From Morinoia aosen (Eukaryota > Arthropoda > Malacostraca > Amphipoda > Talitridae), in assembly GCA_030386875.1 (NCBI GenBank), contig CM059566.1, forward strand, positions 35,686,068 to 35,750,067: a stretch of DNA of 64,000 bases, in the 5' to 3' direction. Shown here one piece after another: positions 1 through 11,942 of this stretch. A program made the translations under genes and the position numbers. How positions within the stretch are numbered: the first letter of the stretch is position 1; the number at the start of each line of letters is the position of its first letter. Under the pieces are notes generated by a model, which was not told the origin of the DNA, searched no databases, and saw only the letters and a list, made by a program, of their open reading frames with translations.

Positions 1-361
1 TGAAAAGTATGAATAAATCGCAATTCTGGAAATATTCACAGAAAAAACAATTGACGGAAGCTACGTTTCATCACGAGATATATTTACGATTTCATTGGTC
101 ATGTCATGTCGGATAGTAGCGTCAATATAGCAGTAAAGTTTCTAATATTAATATTATTGCAATCGCCAATAATTCTAATAATTAGAACAATATTACTTAT
201 ATTAATACTAATACTACAAATGTTACTAATATTACTATTACTACGACTCCTATAAATGACCCTACTATTAAAAAAAATTAATGTGAAAAACACTCCAAAC
301 ATGGGACCTCACTTTGAATAATGGCCAGGTTTTAAGCTATAACGTTAAAATGAGGGTATTG

Positions 362-602
362 GTGCATGAAAATTGTCGTTTCTTTCGTTCATGTGCGTGA
401 ATTGGTGACTGTAGGCGGGCTGCTTTCGTGCATGTGCGTGGAAATTGAAGACTGTTGGCGTGTTTCTTTCGTGGGTGTACGTGAAAATTTGTGACTGTAG
501 GCGTGTTGCATGTGCGTGAAAATTTGTGACTGTAGGCGTGTTGCTTTCGTGCATGTGCGTGAAAATTGGTGACTGTAGGCGTGTTACTTTCGTGCTTGAG
601 CG
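362..602. repeat. Minisatellite, about 45-55 bp unit
   Basis: Five imperfect units built around TGACTGTAGGCGTGTTGC and TTTCGTGCATGTGCGTGAAA. The overlapping minus-strand ORFs are products of the repeat. Confidence 0.8.
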
Positions 603-924
603 ATATTTTTGTGTGACGCCACAAGACGTGGATGCAAAATAATGATGGGCTAAGTGGCTGGTTTCTGCTATATGATATTCCATTCTGTTCCCTTTTATTG
701 GGACCTGGAACTGGCCCGTATTGAATGTACAACCACGTAATGCTATGGAAGTACGTACAGTTGACAGTCATAGGTACAGTCACTGTAAAGAAGTTGTAAC
801 AAATCACACAAGTATGAGCTCAATTTCAGTCATTGTTACAGTTGCACAACCTCGCCCAATGTAACAATTTGTCTTTTCAAATGATTCAAATACAGTCAGA
901 TTGGTGAAGTCGAAGAGACCAACT

Positions 925-1505
925 CATGTAAGTTGCGGGGACTTACAGTAGATGAGCGTCTGACCTTCAAAGAGCACATCGCGCTCATATTAGTACTAAG
1001 TTATCAAAATCTGTTGGAATCTTCCATAAAACGAAAAATCTATTTCGTGTAGAAGCTTCGCAAGTACTTAATCGAACGCTCATTTTACCATTCTTAGAGT
1101 ACGGAATAAAAGCATGACACGGGATTGATAGAAATAATATTAATGTACTTTTTACTCTGCAAAAAAGAGCCATCAGAGCGGTGAAGAAACTAGAATATAT
1201 TGCTCACGCTGATGATTCAGCCCAAAGTTTGAAAATGCTTTAACTTCCGGGTCTCTACAAACTTTCCACGTGTAATTTGATGCAGAAAACATTGACCGAT
1301 GATGGCGACAAAGACTTCAAACAACTTCCAACTGCTCAAACTGGTCATCACAACTATTTAACCCGAATTAGAAGTAACTTCATGCTTCCTTCTTTTTCAA
1401 AAGCTCGGTCACTACATAGTATCCTTTTTATTGGAACAATTGCTTGCGGATATGCGTGAAATAAATTCTTACAGAGCTTTCAAAATAAATCTTGAAACCC
1501 TTATC
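925..1505 (+). pseudogene. Decayed non-LTR retrotransposon (LINE) fragment, 3' part of the reverse-transcriptase ORF
   Basis: Translated with frameshifts, the + strand shows the run of motifs at the end of Jockey/CR1-type polymerases. These are LTVDERLTFKEHI, then KLSKSVGIFHKTKNLF, LILPFLEYGIKA, LFTLQKRAIRAVKKLEYIAH, LKML and LPGLYKLSTCNL, and finally HHNYLTRIRSNFMLPSF. At least one frameshift (near 1005) and in-frame stops (near 1115, 1242 and 1459) break it, so it is dead. The catalytic part lies upstream of the preserved segment and is missing. Confidence 0.75.
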
Positions 1506-2201
1506 CTATAGGAATGTTAATCATGTAAGATGACCAAGTGAACTCATTTCTCCTAAACGACTCTTCTTGATTGGGTAATTTGCCATGGTTAATGTCATTG
1601 ATCTTCAGTGTGTTCGCAAGTCGTTTCTAGAATACGTTAACATCTAGCTCATATAAACTACTTTGGAAAATTAGGTATTGAATCTCGAGTGAACTAATTC
1701 CTTGGCCAGTCTACTGCGAAACTAGCTTAAGTGAATTAGGTTAAACATAATTGTACACCTTAGAATAGCGTTGGTGGTAGGATGCCCTAGAAGTCACTGA
1801 ACTTATTCGGGCCCCACAAGTAGCTATACTCTAATTTGACCATTGTACTAGACTTAAGAAACAATCTACTTCTGTATCGCTTGTAGTAAATGAATTTTTT
1901 AAATTGTTTAAATATTTGAGTAATGTGGCTCAAGTAGGGATGAAATGCAAGTACATCCTCTGGCTATGACCGTGTACCAGTAGTGTTGATTATTTCTTTT
2001 AGCCAAGCCCCTCATCTATTATTATAACTATGTCCACAAGACAAGACCCGCAGTTAATATATTGAAACCATTTTCAATAGATTGCCGAAACACTTCCCAA
2101 AGTTAATATTTAAACCAATTGTGTAAGCCAGAGCCAACTGTGAGTATTTAATCCAAAATTGCAATGATTTTCCTCAGTGAGTATTTAGATAACGCTTACA
2201 A
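1506..2201. other. AT-rich DNA, nothing recognised
   Basis: No ORF, splice pattern or repeat that I can support. The same holds for 1-361 (apart from degenerate AT runs), 603-924 and 2432-3509. Confidence 0.4.
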
Positions 2202-2431
2202 GTTAACCCTTTAACGTCCGAATTTTTGTACTCATGTTACCGTTAACACAACCACCGTCACTAAACTGGCGCTGGCATCAGGCAGTCACCAATATCAGGT
2301 TGGGATAGGAACTGCCACCCGGCAGAGAACTTCAAAGAACACATTAGGGAATTAATTGAATACAAAATAATATATATTGAGGGTATTTTTGAAAGAGGAC
2401 ACTTGTGTCCTCTGGGGCGTTAAAGGGTTAA
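2202..2431. mobile_element. TTAA-flanked MITE, copy 1 (piggyBac-like non-autonomous element)
   Basis: The ends are perfect inverted repeats (CCCTTTAACG and CGTTAAAGGG), flanked on both sides by TTAA, the target site used by piggyBac-type transposases. Near the right end is a hairpin (AGGACACTTGTGTCCT). No coding capacity. Copies are at 7984 and 21434. Confidence 0.8.
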
Positions 2432-3509
2432 GGCCTATCTGGAGCAAGTAAACAAGTCATGACCCGTTAGGATTATCCAAATAAAGTCTATATTTCAGAG
2501 TACAGAGAGTATTTAAATAATTAAAGTATCTGCCAATAACATTTTAGTAGTCAGTAGCGCAGTTCAGACCTCACAGCCTTCATTTCTGCCGTCAATGTTC
2601 GCTTCTTGGTCAGACGAACGCGTCTCCAAATTGCTTCTTTACGACCCGTAATTTCCTGAACCTCCCTGTTCCTTCCTGCCTAATTTCTTCCTTCTTAATA
2701 TCCCCGGTCTTCTGCGTCTTCTCCTCACCGCACTGCTTTTTAATTTTTTGCCAAACATTTTTTCCATCGTCGTAGCAGTATGTGTACTAAGAAATTCGAG
2801 CGAAGTCTGGTACTTGTGTGAGTGTCTAAAAACGCAGATTAGAGGGAAGCTAAATTTTTAAATAGAAACTTGTAATGAAAAAGGTTATCTGCTTCGGGTT
2901 TAAAGCTTTGAATTGTTCTTTTCGACTTCAATAGTGGCTTCAGTAATTTTCATTTCATTCCGACTCGAAAAAAAGAATTTGAATGTTCAATTGCGAATCG
3001 ATTTAGATAAGCGTGAATATATTTTCCAAGTGCAAATGTTTTCGTTTGCACCGAGGAATGTGGATCAAATTTACTTGTCTTAACTAATGTTACAACTGGG
3101 TTAGACACATACACTCTAACATAGCTCTACACGTCGATTATTTATTAACCACTGCACGACGGCAGAAAGGTTCGAAGGCAAGCTTGGTCTAGTCAAAGTT
3201 TGAAGTCAAAGTGTTGAAGTTTATTTTCAAATCGGGCTAATTCTGACCTCATCTATCTTGCACACTCCTGCTTCAGCGTCGTGCATACATATTTAGGTTT
3301 ACAAATACCTGCATGTACTCGCGACAATTATTCCGCCTCGAGTACCACTCGTGCAAATCCTTAGCTGACATTCCTAATCCTTGTGTTCTGACGAATTTTA
3401 GAAGAACATGACTTCCATCCTAGTTTGGAGAGCTATGAAAACTGATTAACCGACTATTGAACAATTGAAGAAACCCTACGTTACTCTTTAACGAACAAAA
3501 ATTTTCTTG

Positions 3510-3965
3510 TTAGCTTTCATCTTTGGCTTTTCTTGGCCATCATCTTTGGCTTTTCTTGGCCATCATCTTTGGCTTTTCTTGGCCATCATCTTTGGCTTTT
3601 CTTAGCCATCATCTTTGGCTTTTCTTAGCCATCATCTTTGGCTTTTCTTAGCCATCATCTTTGGCTTTTCTTAGCCATCATCTTTGGCTTTTCTTAGCCA
3701 TCATCTTTGGCTTTTCTTAGCCATCATCTTTGGCTTTTCTTAACCACCATCTTTGGCTTTTTTTAACCCCCATCTTTGGCTTCTCTTAACCATCACCTTT
3801 GGCTTCTCTTAACCATCACCTTTGGCTTTTCTTAACCACCATCTTTGGATTTTTTTTAACCCCCATCTTGGGCTTTTTTTAACCTCCATCTTTGGCTTCT
3901 CTTAACCATCATCTTTGGCTTTTCTTAACCACCATCTTAGGCTTTTCTGAGCCACCATCTTAGAT
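3510..3965. repeat. Minisatellite, 23-bp unit
   Basis: About 19 units of a CATCTTTGGCTTTTCTTG-type motif. The first are nearly identical, then GGCC changes to AGCC, to AACC and to longer T runs, which shows stepwise spread of variants along the array. Confidence 0.85.
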
Positions 3966-4062
3966 CAAAAGAACGCATCAAACTAACCAACGGAAAACAA
4001 AAACAATATTTCCACAGAGCGTCACAGCTGTCGGTCTATATCTGAGAAGGGGGCAAATTTTT

Positions 4063-4230
4063 CATGCACCCGAGCCTTGCGAGGGGACGCAGCGTCGCCT
4101 GTCCAGGGCGCCTTTTGGACTGGAAGGTCCTCTGGCGGCCCGGCGGCGCCGTCTTCTAATTACACAGCGGCTTAGGCTTCTGCAGGCCGGCGTGTGCTGT
4201 CTGCGCCACTTGCATTTCTCCCTCCAGATG
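4063..4230. other. GC-rich island of unknown role
   Basis: Markedly GC-rich for this region (GGCGGCCCGGCGGCGCCGTC), with several CpGs. A minus-strand 94-codon ORF and a short plus-strand ORF (MHPSLARG ... WRPGGAVF) cross it. Neither is recognised. It could be an unmethylated promoter-like patch or a decayed exon. A similar but smaller GC-rich patch lies at 6865-6970. Confidence 0.3.
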
Positions 4231-4234
4231 TAGG

Positions 4235-4600
4235 AATGGAGACGTGGAAGTACAGTCTGCGTGGGAGTGGCTCGTGGTGATGAATGGTAGTATCTTATGG
4301 TGAAAAATGGAAGTACAGTCTTCATGTGAGGAGCTAATGGTGACAAGTGTTAGTACAGTCTACATGGTAGTAGCTCATGATGATGAATGGTAATAGTCTA
4401 CATGGGAGTAGCTTATAGTGATAAATAGTAGGGCAGTCAACGTGGGAGTTACCTTATGGTGATAAATACATCCAGTAAACATGGAAGTAGCTAATGATGA
4501 AAAATGGAAGTACAGTTTACATGGCAGCGGCACATCGTGATAAATGGAAGTCCAGTCTACATAGAAATAGCTTTTGGTGAAAGCTGTGCACTCTGTGTGA
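4235..4600. repeat. Minisatellite, about 50-58 bp unit
   Basis: About seven imperfect units containing GTACAGTCTACATGGGAGTAG-like and CTCATGGTGATGAATGG motifs, directly beside the GC-rich island. Confidence 0.7.
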
Positions 4601-5539
4601 GAATAGCTTACGGTCTACAACACTACATACAATGTTTAGTTCAAGGCAATACTTCTCCGTAGAAATGCACAATAATTTCAACTTTCAGGACATGTGGTCC
4701 GATATGAGCAGAAGTTTGAACTCGCAATGTCTATTAAGTTTTATTGCTCTTCTTTCGTATTCAAGAACACACTGCGTTCAGTTCAGTTTAAAACTAATTA
4801 TGGCTTAGTGTTACCGTGTCTTTTGTTCTTCCGCTTTTGTGCTGAAGATTAAAGCGTCTTTGTAGAAAATGCCCTAAATTTTATTATGTTCATCACGTAA
4901 ATATCATTTTACAATTGGCCACGAATTCTATTTATATGTTAGCATTATTTCTTTAAATTGTACCCCTGAAATTAATCCAAAGAATCCACTTACTTCTTTA
5001 AATGGGCATCGCTGAAATTAATCGAAAGAATCCACCGTCGAACAGACACATTCTTGTTTCCTGGTTGCCTCATCTTACAAACATTTGAATGCCTGATACT
5101 TTGAATATTTGACCGAATGTCTTAGTGTCTAATGTCTGTCTTCGTATTCTCTAATAGCTGTAGATTTTCGTCATATTTACTAGTATTGTGATGCATGCTC
5201 GTGGCATAAAATTGTAAAATTTGAAGAAGAAAGACGCATTAAACGTCTGTCGCTCAACTTGTAAAATTTGTTGCTTTGAACGGGAATATTTGAACGGCAA
5301 CGACTGTAATTCAACGCGAATATTTATTACAGTCGTTATCCTAATAGTACAGTAGAAAGATGATTCATTCAAAGCAAAACCACAATTTTTCTAATAAATT
5401 TTTCTATCATCTGGCCACTGAAAGTTTGTGTGTTCTATGCTTCACCTTGCCATGGAAATTGTTTGTATAATTCTCTGCGAAGTTGGCTTAGTGAACCTGT
5501 TGTTCTTATCCACTGCTTCAAATAACTAGGCAATTCAAA
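4601..5539. other. AT-rich DNA, nothing recognised
   Basis: Only a 73-codon minus ORF without support (5151-5372). Likewise nothing is recognised in 7682-7982, 8951-9527, 9881-10229 and 11216-11757 beyond the acceptor at 11757. Confidence 0.4.
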
Positions 5540-5920
5540 TCCCTCAGGGAGATGCAACAATTTTATCTATGAGAACTAGCCCTCCTTGAGGTTGAAAGTA
5601 AGGCCCTGAGCTGGAGATAAGGAAGTCTTCTTTTTTTTTGGAGAAAAATAGGTATTTTCTTTCGTTGCAAACCATATTCTTGATTCGCTACTGTCCTGTA
5701 TCTCAACACCTACCACTTTTTTCTATAATTATTAAATTTTTTCATAAAATTACTTACTAACCTGCTGTTTCTATGAACAAGGGAATCTTGTGTGGGAACA
5801 CACATTGTACAAAGATGTCACGCTTCTTTAACTTTGTACTAAATGGTATCTTTATCTTTCCTTTCTTTGGAATATCTCCGTAATGGTCAGGAAGGCTTAA
5901 ACTAACCTGTAATGTGGGTA
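5540..5920 (+). repeat. Dispersed family A repeat (diverged copy)
   Basis: Family A is an about 340-bp dispersed repeat. Its order is a TATCTATGGGAACTAGCGCTCCC-like head, a GGTTAGGTAGGCCTTC motif, ACCATCTTTTTTCGGTTCAC (written in parts), a TTTCAGCACCTAC motif, and CATACTAAATGGTGCCTTC ... GGGAGGCTTAAACTA. This copy is old: the head (TCTATGAGAACTAGCCCTCC), middle (TCTCAACACCTACCAC) and tail (GTACTAAATGGTATC ... GGAAGGCTTAAACTAA) can be recognised. Confidence 0.55.
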
Positions 5921-6124
5921 CTTTAAATTAATTTAAAAACAAACTATTTACTACCAATGCGATCCGTTCATCTTTCATTTCAAATGCAAGTTTTTGAAAT
6001 AAAGTATCTAATTTTCCTAATCATTTGCATTATTCAAATTTTGTTCATCTCTGTTGGTTCCGAGGTAGCTCAATTTTTTTAACTTTCTTCCTATATTTCA
6101 TTAATTTCATAATTCCTCCTGCAG

Positions 6125-6387
6125 GTGATAGTCTCAAAATACCTTGGGAATTCAATTGTTATTGTTCTTATGTAAAGTATATGCATGTTTGCACTCCAAA
6201 CGCAAAGTTCATGCTACTATTAGCACGTAAAGTGAAAAGGGTATTTCGCAGTGAAAAATTTTGTAAATTCTCTAGTGCTGATCATAAAAGGCAAAAGGCA
6301 GATATTACCGAGTTCTGTGTCCTCAAGCCTGATCTGCAAAAGCCATTACCAGTGCATGGAGAGCAAAACGATGTTACAAAAGTAACA
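6125..6387 (+). CDS. Unassigned exon-like ORF with good splice borders
   Basis: A strong acceptor (ATAATTCCTCCTGCAG) ends at 6124 and a consensus donor (ACA/GTAAGT) begins at 6388. In between, 87 codons stay open when entered in phase 1: GDSLKIPWEFNCYCSYVKYM, then VCTPNAKFMLLLARKVKR, ending HGEQNDVTKVT. I do not recognise the peptide. Codon use is AT-rich, unlike the GC-rich Mp exons. It leaves in phase 0, and joining to the acceptor at 11757 would meet TAG at once, so within Mp it could only be 5' UTR. Otherwise it may belong to another gene or a decayed mobile element. Confidence 0.3.
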
Positions 6388-6529
6388 GTAAGTCTTCCAA
6401 GTCTTCCGTAATTTCTATGAAATCTCCATTCACGTCTTTTATTTTCCATTCAATACGTTAGGTCAAGCCTTCTCATTCACATCATTTTTTTCAAAACAGT
6501 CCTCATTTTCGATCGCATCTTTCGTCTCT

Positions 6530-6845
6530 AGCAAAAAATCTTTCCTACCTAACAACGTTTTTCACAACTTTCTTCGCACATTTTGTCTTTTATGACGAAC
6601 AAACCTTGGTGTTTCCATTACAAATTTTTTCACACGTTAAACGGTACATTTTGTCCCTTCTGACAATCAAACCTTGGTGTTTGCATTACAAGTTTCATCA
6701 CACACTTTCGCCGCACATTTGTCTCCTTACAAACAAACCATAGCGCTTTTACTAGAAATTTCATTGTAACTTTACACCGCACATTTTGTTTCTTCTGACC
6801 GACAAACCTTTGTGTTTCTAAAACAAATTTCATCGTACGTTAAAT
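6530..6845. repeat. Minisatellite, about 60-65 bp unit
   Basis: Units with TTTCATCACACACTTTCGCC, GCACATTTTGTCTTTTATGA and CAAACCTTGGTGTTTCCAT. The minus ORF at 6630-6833 arises from it. Confidence 0.65.
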
Positions 6846-7330
6846 CTGCCGGAAGAGGCATTTTACATGACGTCTGACGGGAGCGTCTTCGACATGCAGT
6901 TGCCCTCGGCAGCGAGACGCCTCCGTAGAGGTCAGCCAAGGCGCCGGCCTCCCCAAGATGAGGGGAAGACGCCTAGGGAGGGAGCTGGTGAGGGGAAATA
7001 GGAGTTACTGGGAGGGGAAGTTGTTGGGAGGAGAGTTGAAATGTAAATGCAGAAGAATGAGGGGAAATAGAACGAGGTTAAATGAAAGTATGGAACGGAT
7101 TTCTGCTAGAAGCCATCAAAATATTCATCTCGTATCCGAGGTTGTTAACGGTTGGTTTGGTTAGGTTGTAATTAGCAGAACAAGGAAATCGACTTTTATG
7201 ATCGAATGAATTTTTATTCTTCTTATAAGTATAAAAAATGCAATTTTGCGGCACATTACATCTCGTGTGATAAGTTATTTTTTGAAGAGGTCGCGAGCCA
7301 AGATATGTCATTCATTCATTCATACTGGTA

Positions 7331-7681
7331 CGTCCCCTCAGGGGGGATACAACTATCGTATCTATGGGAATTAGCACTCCCAGGGGGACAATGTGAGGGC
7401 CCAAGCTAAAGGTTAGGTAGGCTTTCTTTTTGTTAAAATAACATAGGTTTTTGTTTTGTTACGGACCATCTTTTTTCGGTTCACTGCTGTCCTGTTTTTC
7501 AGCACCTACTACTTCTTCAACTTTGGTCTTGTTTCATGATCTTCTTTCTCATCTTACTGTTTCTGTGCCCTTTTTGCATAGATTCCACGTTCCCTTAACT
7601 CCATACTAAATGGTGCCTTCTTCCTTCCTCTTTTGGAAACCATTTGTTGAGGATAGGGAGGCTTAAACTAATAATCTAATC
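7331..7681 (+). repeat. Family A repeat, well-preserved copy
   Basis: Head TATCTATGGGAATTAGCACT, then AGGTTAGGTAGGCTTTC, CATCTTTTTTCGGTTCACTG, TTTTTCAGCACCTACTAC and CATACTAAATGGTGCCTTC, ending GGGAGGCTTAAACTAATAAT. No long ORF. Confidence 0.75.
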
Positions 7682-7982
7682 ATACTGGTACGTAAATAAA
7701 CAATTTATCGACTGGTATACATATGACCCAATATGCAGGGAAAGTGTTAAATGAAAGAATGGAGCAGATTTCTGCTCGAAGCCCTACAGTAAAAATAATT
7801 TTTATCCAATCACGGATGCTATGATAAACATCTACGGAAACTAACCGAAGTTCATCCAAATAGTTTGAAGCGACAAGCGAATGATGCTTCATTTGGCTTT
7901 GTTATGCTTCCCATAAAGCATCAGCGATGTCAACGCTGATTCTATCACGTATGTAATGATGAAAAACTCCCGAGACGACTAA

Positions 7983-8212
7983 TTAACCCTTTAACGTCCG
8001 AATTTTTGTACTCATATTACCGTTAACACAACCACCGTCACTGAACTGGCGCCGGCATCACGCAGTCACCGATATCAGGATGAGAAAGGAACTGCCACTC
8101 GGCAGAGAACTTCAAAGAACACATTAGGGAACTAATTGAACAAGAAATACAATATATTGAGGGTATTTTTGAAAGAGGACACTGGTGTCCTCTGGGGCGT
8201 TAAAGGGTTAAG
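7983..8212. mobile_element. TTAA-flanked MITE, copy 2
   Basis: Same element as at 2202 and in the same orientation, nearly identical over its full length, with intact TTAACCCTTTAACG and CGTTAAAGGGTTAA ends and the subterminal hairpin (AGGACACTGGTGTCCT). Confidence 0.8.
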
Positions 8213-8439
8213 ATTCATGGAAATAGTTAAAAGCCACAAGCTAGTGATGCTTCATTTTGATTCCCATTACGCATGAGCGATGTTAACACTGATGCTAAGA
8301 ACGATCTCGCTGTAGGCTTGCGACCCTCGGGCTTGCCAGTGTCGGATGAGAGGCAAAAAGTTGAGGTCGAGGCCTCGCTGCCTAGGACTGGCATACAGTG
8401 TTCGCTCTCCGTGGGTGGCGGATGTGGCAGCTCCTGAGA

Positions 8440-8950
8440 TGCGCAGTGTCCCTTTTGTAGAACTCACGTTGAGTAGCGAAGACTTGGAAACAAAATATCA
8501 GCTATTTAAATGAAAACGGTACAACAGATTCGCGACATGGTTATGTTTTACGTGTCACTTGGGAAGAACTGACGTTGAGTTGCAAAGACTTGGAAACAAA
8601 GTGTCAGGCACTGAAATGAAAACGCTACGACAGATTCGCGACATGGCCATGTTTTACGTGTTTCTTGGGAAGAACTGACGTTGAATTTTAAAGACTCGGA
8701 AACAAAATATCAGGCAATAAAATGAAAACAGCTCGATAGGTTCGCGACATGGCCATGTTTTGCGTGACGCTGTTGAAAAACTCACGTTGAGTTTCAAAGA
8801 CTCGGAAACAAAATGCCAATCATTGCAATGAAAGCATCAAACATCACTGAAAGCACGGCAGGTTCGCGTACCGGTCATGTTTGACGTGGGTTTTGCGTGT
8901 CCCTTTTGAAGAACCGACGTTGAGTTTCAAAGACTCCGAAATCGGTGACG
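8440..8950. repeat. Tandem repeat, about 107-bp unit
   Basis: About 4.5 units. Landmark motifs GAACTGACGTTGAGTTGCAA and ATTCGCGACATGGCCATGTT recur at about 107-bp spacing (for example 8565 and 8672). Confidence 0.75.
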
Positions 8951-9527
8951 AACTTTCTCGGTGTCCTGCTGGTGTTTGCACTTCGCCATAGATCATAAGA
9001 ATGATGAATGTCGGGTTCTTTCTGTTTTCATACAGGCGTTACAGAGATCTTTGAAGTGGATGTTTGTTCGTAAACAAAATCAATTCTAAAGTAGTCAATT
9101 TCTTGTCCTGATATTCAAGCTTTGGTTTTTCTTGAATCTGATTATACTCCATTCTCATAAATTACATTCTGTGCAGATGGTGGGATTTTTATTTTAAATT
9201 TTGGATGACCCAAATTTAGCGGCCCATGCATATTTTCTACAGATTTTTTTTGTGTGTAACATGGATTGTCAAATAATGATAGGGAGAATAGCAGAGACTC
9301 GTAGGGCGATTTTTTTAGGAACCAAGTGTAATACTGGAGAGATTGGTACACAGAACAACTTCATTGAAAAATGTCAAGAATTTTGAAAAGCTTTAATGAA
9401 TTAGCAGTCTTCAATAAAAATTTACTGTAATCTTATTTTGCGTTGTAGGGTACTCACTTTGCAACACGATCCTTTCAGGAATATTATATGAACGTTCGAG
9501 TATATGTCTTTTCGAAATGTTAATGTT

Positions 9528-9880
9528 ACTTGGCGCTCCCAGGGGGACTACGTGAGGGCCTGAGCTAAAGGTTAGGTAGGCTTCCTTTTTGTTGTAATAA
9601 AATAGGTTTTTGTTTTGTTACGGACCATCTTTTTTCGGTTCACTGCTGTTCTGTTTTTCAGCACCTACTACTTTCTTCTTCAACTATTTTCTTGTTTCAT
9701 GAACTTCTTTCCTAGCTTACTGTTTCTGTGCACCTTGTGCATAGATTCCGCGTTCCCTCAACTCCATACTAAATGGTGCCTTCCTCTTTCCTCTCTTGGA
9801 ACATCTTTGTCGTGGTTAAGGGAGGCTAAAACTTTCTTATATAATAATAATTATATATAATAATGTTAATGTTACTAATG
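9528..9880 (+). repeat. Family A repeat, well-preserved copy
   Basis: Starts GCGCTCCCAGGGGGACTACG and ends near the GGGAGGCTAAAACTTTC motif. The 81-codon ORF inside (9615-9860) shares its HTKWCLP segment with ORFs in other copies. That reflects repeat ancestry, not a gene. Confidence 0.75.
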
Positions 9881-10229
9881 TTAAAAACTAATACTAATGA
9901 AGATTTTATAATGTTTATCAGAACTTTGTTGACCGTCGGTGAGCAAACTTCTAAACCTGTTTTGAAATACAAGAGCTAACGTTTTCCATTTTAAATTCTT
10001 GATTTGAATGGATTTTTGGCAAACTCGGAGGAATCAGTCACAGAATCGATGGGCTAGTTAGTACATATGTTTGAGATCAGTGGGCATAAGTTGTGAAGAT
10101 TTCGATAGTATCCTTTATTTTTGAGATGCCCTTGTGCAGTAAGTAGCTGTACAACTTCTATATTCTGAAAGAAGCGTACATGAATCTGAGTGCTTAAAAG
10201 TGGAAATTTGGCTTAGAAATAATGGCTTA

Positions 10230-11215
10230 TGACAATTTGATGATAGACTTCAGCTTTGAAATACTGACTTCTGCCTTAAATTATATGCTTCAAACTTGAA
10301 CGATGGGCTTTTGCACAAACTCAGGATTTGTTTATGGGCTTAAAGGCTGTGATTTTAGGCTTGAGATTTTAGTTAGAGGCTTCAAATGGGAATTACATAT
10401 TTAAAGTTGAATTACAAACTTGAGGTTAAAATCGTAACCATTGAGCTTAAATTATAAGTTTCGATCGTAAATTATTCATAGGATGTATGAATATTATTGG
10501 GATGGAATTATAATTCTATCCTGGAGTTATAAATTTGAATTATAGACTAAATATTTTAAGCAAAAATTGTGTTCAAAAAATTTTGAACGATTGTTTCGAG
10601 GCTTTGATTCAGTTTCAAACTTGAGTTATAGGAATAATTTTTGAATATGGGACGTGATGCTTCAGCCATGCATTGCGAGCCTGAAATATGCGTTAAATTT
10701 TTTAGTTATGGACTTAGGCATTTCTCCAACACACCCTGCGAAAGCTGTCGAATTAACTCTGTAATATAATTCGATCATTTGTAATCGAATTCGAATATTT
10801 GTAATAAAATTCAAATATTTTCAATAGAATTCGATTATTTGTAATTTGATACAGACTATTTTGCTTTTGTGTAACACATTTAAAAGAAATGTACAGCATC
10901 AACTCTCATCGTATAACGTATAAAAATAATTTTAATAAGCATCTTACTATTTCAATTCTATTAGAGATGAGACACAATAGATAATGGATTCTCAAATGCT
11001 CCAAAATATTTTCCAACGTTTAATTGCGGTTTGATGAGCCATAATACGGTCTCAAATGCTGCATAATACTATCAAAGGCCTCATAATACTAAAGCCTTGA
11101 ATGGCTTGCAAGGCTCTCAAATGCTTAAAAATGCTCTCAAATGTCGTACAATATTTTCAGATGACTCACATTAATTTCGAATGGCTAACAATACTTTTAC
11201 ATGCGCAACAATTAT
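10230..11215. repeat. Degenerate short tandem repeats
   Basis: Three old arrays lie in succession: TGACTTCAGCTTTGAAATAC-like 25-mers (10230-10700), GAATTCGAATATTTGTAAT-like 20-mers (10760-10860) and TCTCAAATGCTCCAAAATAT-like units (10990-11210). No gene. Confidence 0.5.
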
Positions 11216-11757
11216 TTCACAGGAAAAAAATTAGAAACCAGATATCAGTGTGAAGATTTAGGTCGTCCTCACAGCTTACCTGAGAATTTTGGATAGTAGC
11301 TTGCATGGGCGTTGGAACAAAAATTTACGGTCGACCTCGTCGAGGTACACAAGTACTCGAAACGATCGACCTGACAGAGAAATGTGTGTGCATGCTTCTT
11401 TTTTTTACAGGTCCGTAATTTTTTGCAAATTCCTGATAATTTTGTGAATGTCCGTTATATTATGGGTATGTCCGTTATTTTTTTTTTTTTCTGTTTTTGT
11501 ATACCGCCACTAATTTTTTAACTTAGAAAAACACTGATATTTTGAAACGTTCTAAGGTTATTGAGAGAACCTTCAATCAAACATGCTTACTGAACTCCTA
11601 ACTACCTAAATGTTATTCCACTATTTTTTTAAACAATTATCTAGTATCGACAATATTAACAAAACTTCCGTTTTTTTCGTTCTTACATTTACCTTGAAAG
11701 AGGAAAAAGAGAGTTTAGAAACCAACGATGCACCTTAATCCTGATTTTCCTTTGCAG

Positions 11758-11942
11758 TAGTTTTAGTGTTTCCCGAATGACTAGTTTAAATGGCTAGTGG
11801 ACTGTCCCGGACATCAGGGCTAGTGATAGCACTAGTCCTGCTGCTAGTGCTGGCAGTGGTAGCAGTGCTGTCGGCTGGAGCAGCGTTTGGATGGTATGAA
11901 GACGAGCCAGAAGTTGTGGAGGCGCTGGAGCGCAATGGACGG
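11758..11942 (+). CDS. Mp: Mp exon 1: end of 5' UTR, start codon and hydrophobic leader (residues 1-51)
   Basis: A strong acceptor (TTTTCCTTTGCAG) ends at 11757, so this is probably the second exon of the transcript, with 32 nt of 5' UTR. In-frame TGA and TAA codons just upstream make the ATG at 11790 the only possible start in this exon. Residues 11-31 are almost all Leu, Val, Ala and Ile, followed by [16 protein letters not shown]. This suits a secretory signal peptide cleaved near AGA, or a signal anchor. The donor GTGAGT is at 11943, phase 0. Family members are secreted, so I favour a cleaved signal. No TSPN domain exon was seen, so this would be a short-type isoform. Confidence 0.75.

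Noticed and set aside
9615-9860. 81-codon ORF and its relatives at 14370, 17438, 21784 and 49972
   Set aside because: They share HTKWCLP because they lie in copies of the same dispersed repeat. Frames are broken in most copies.
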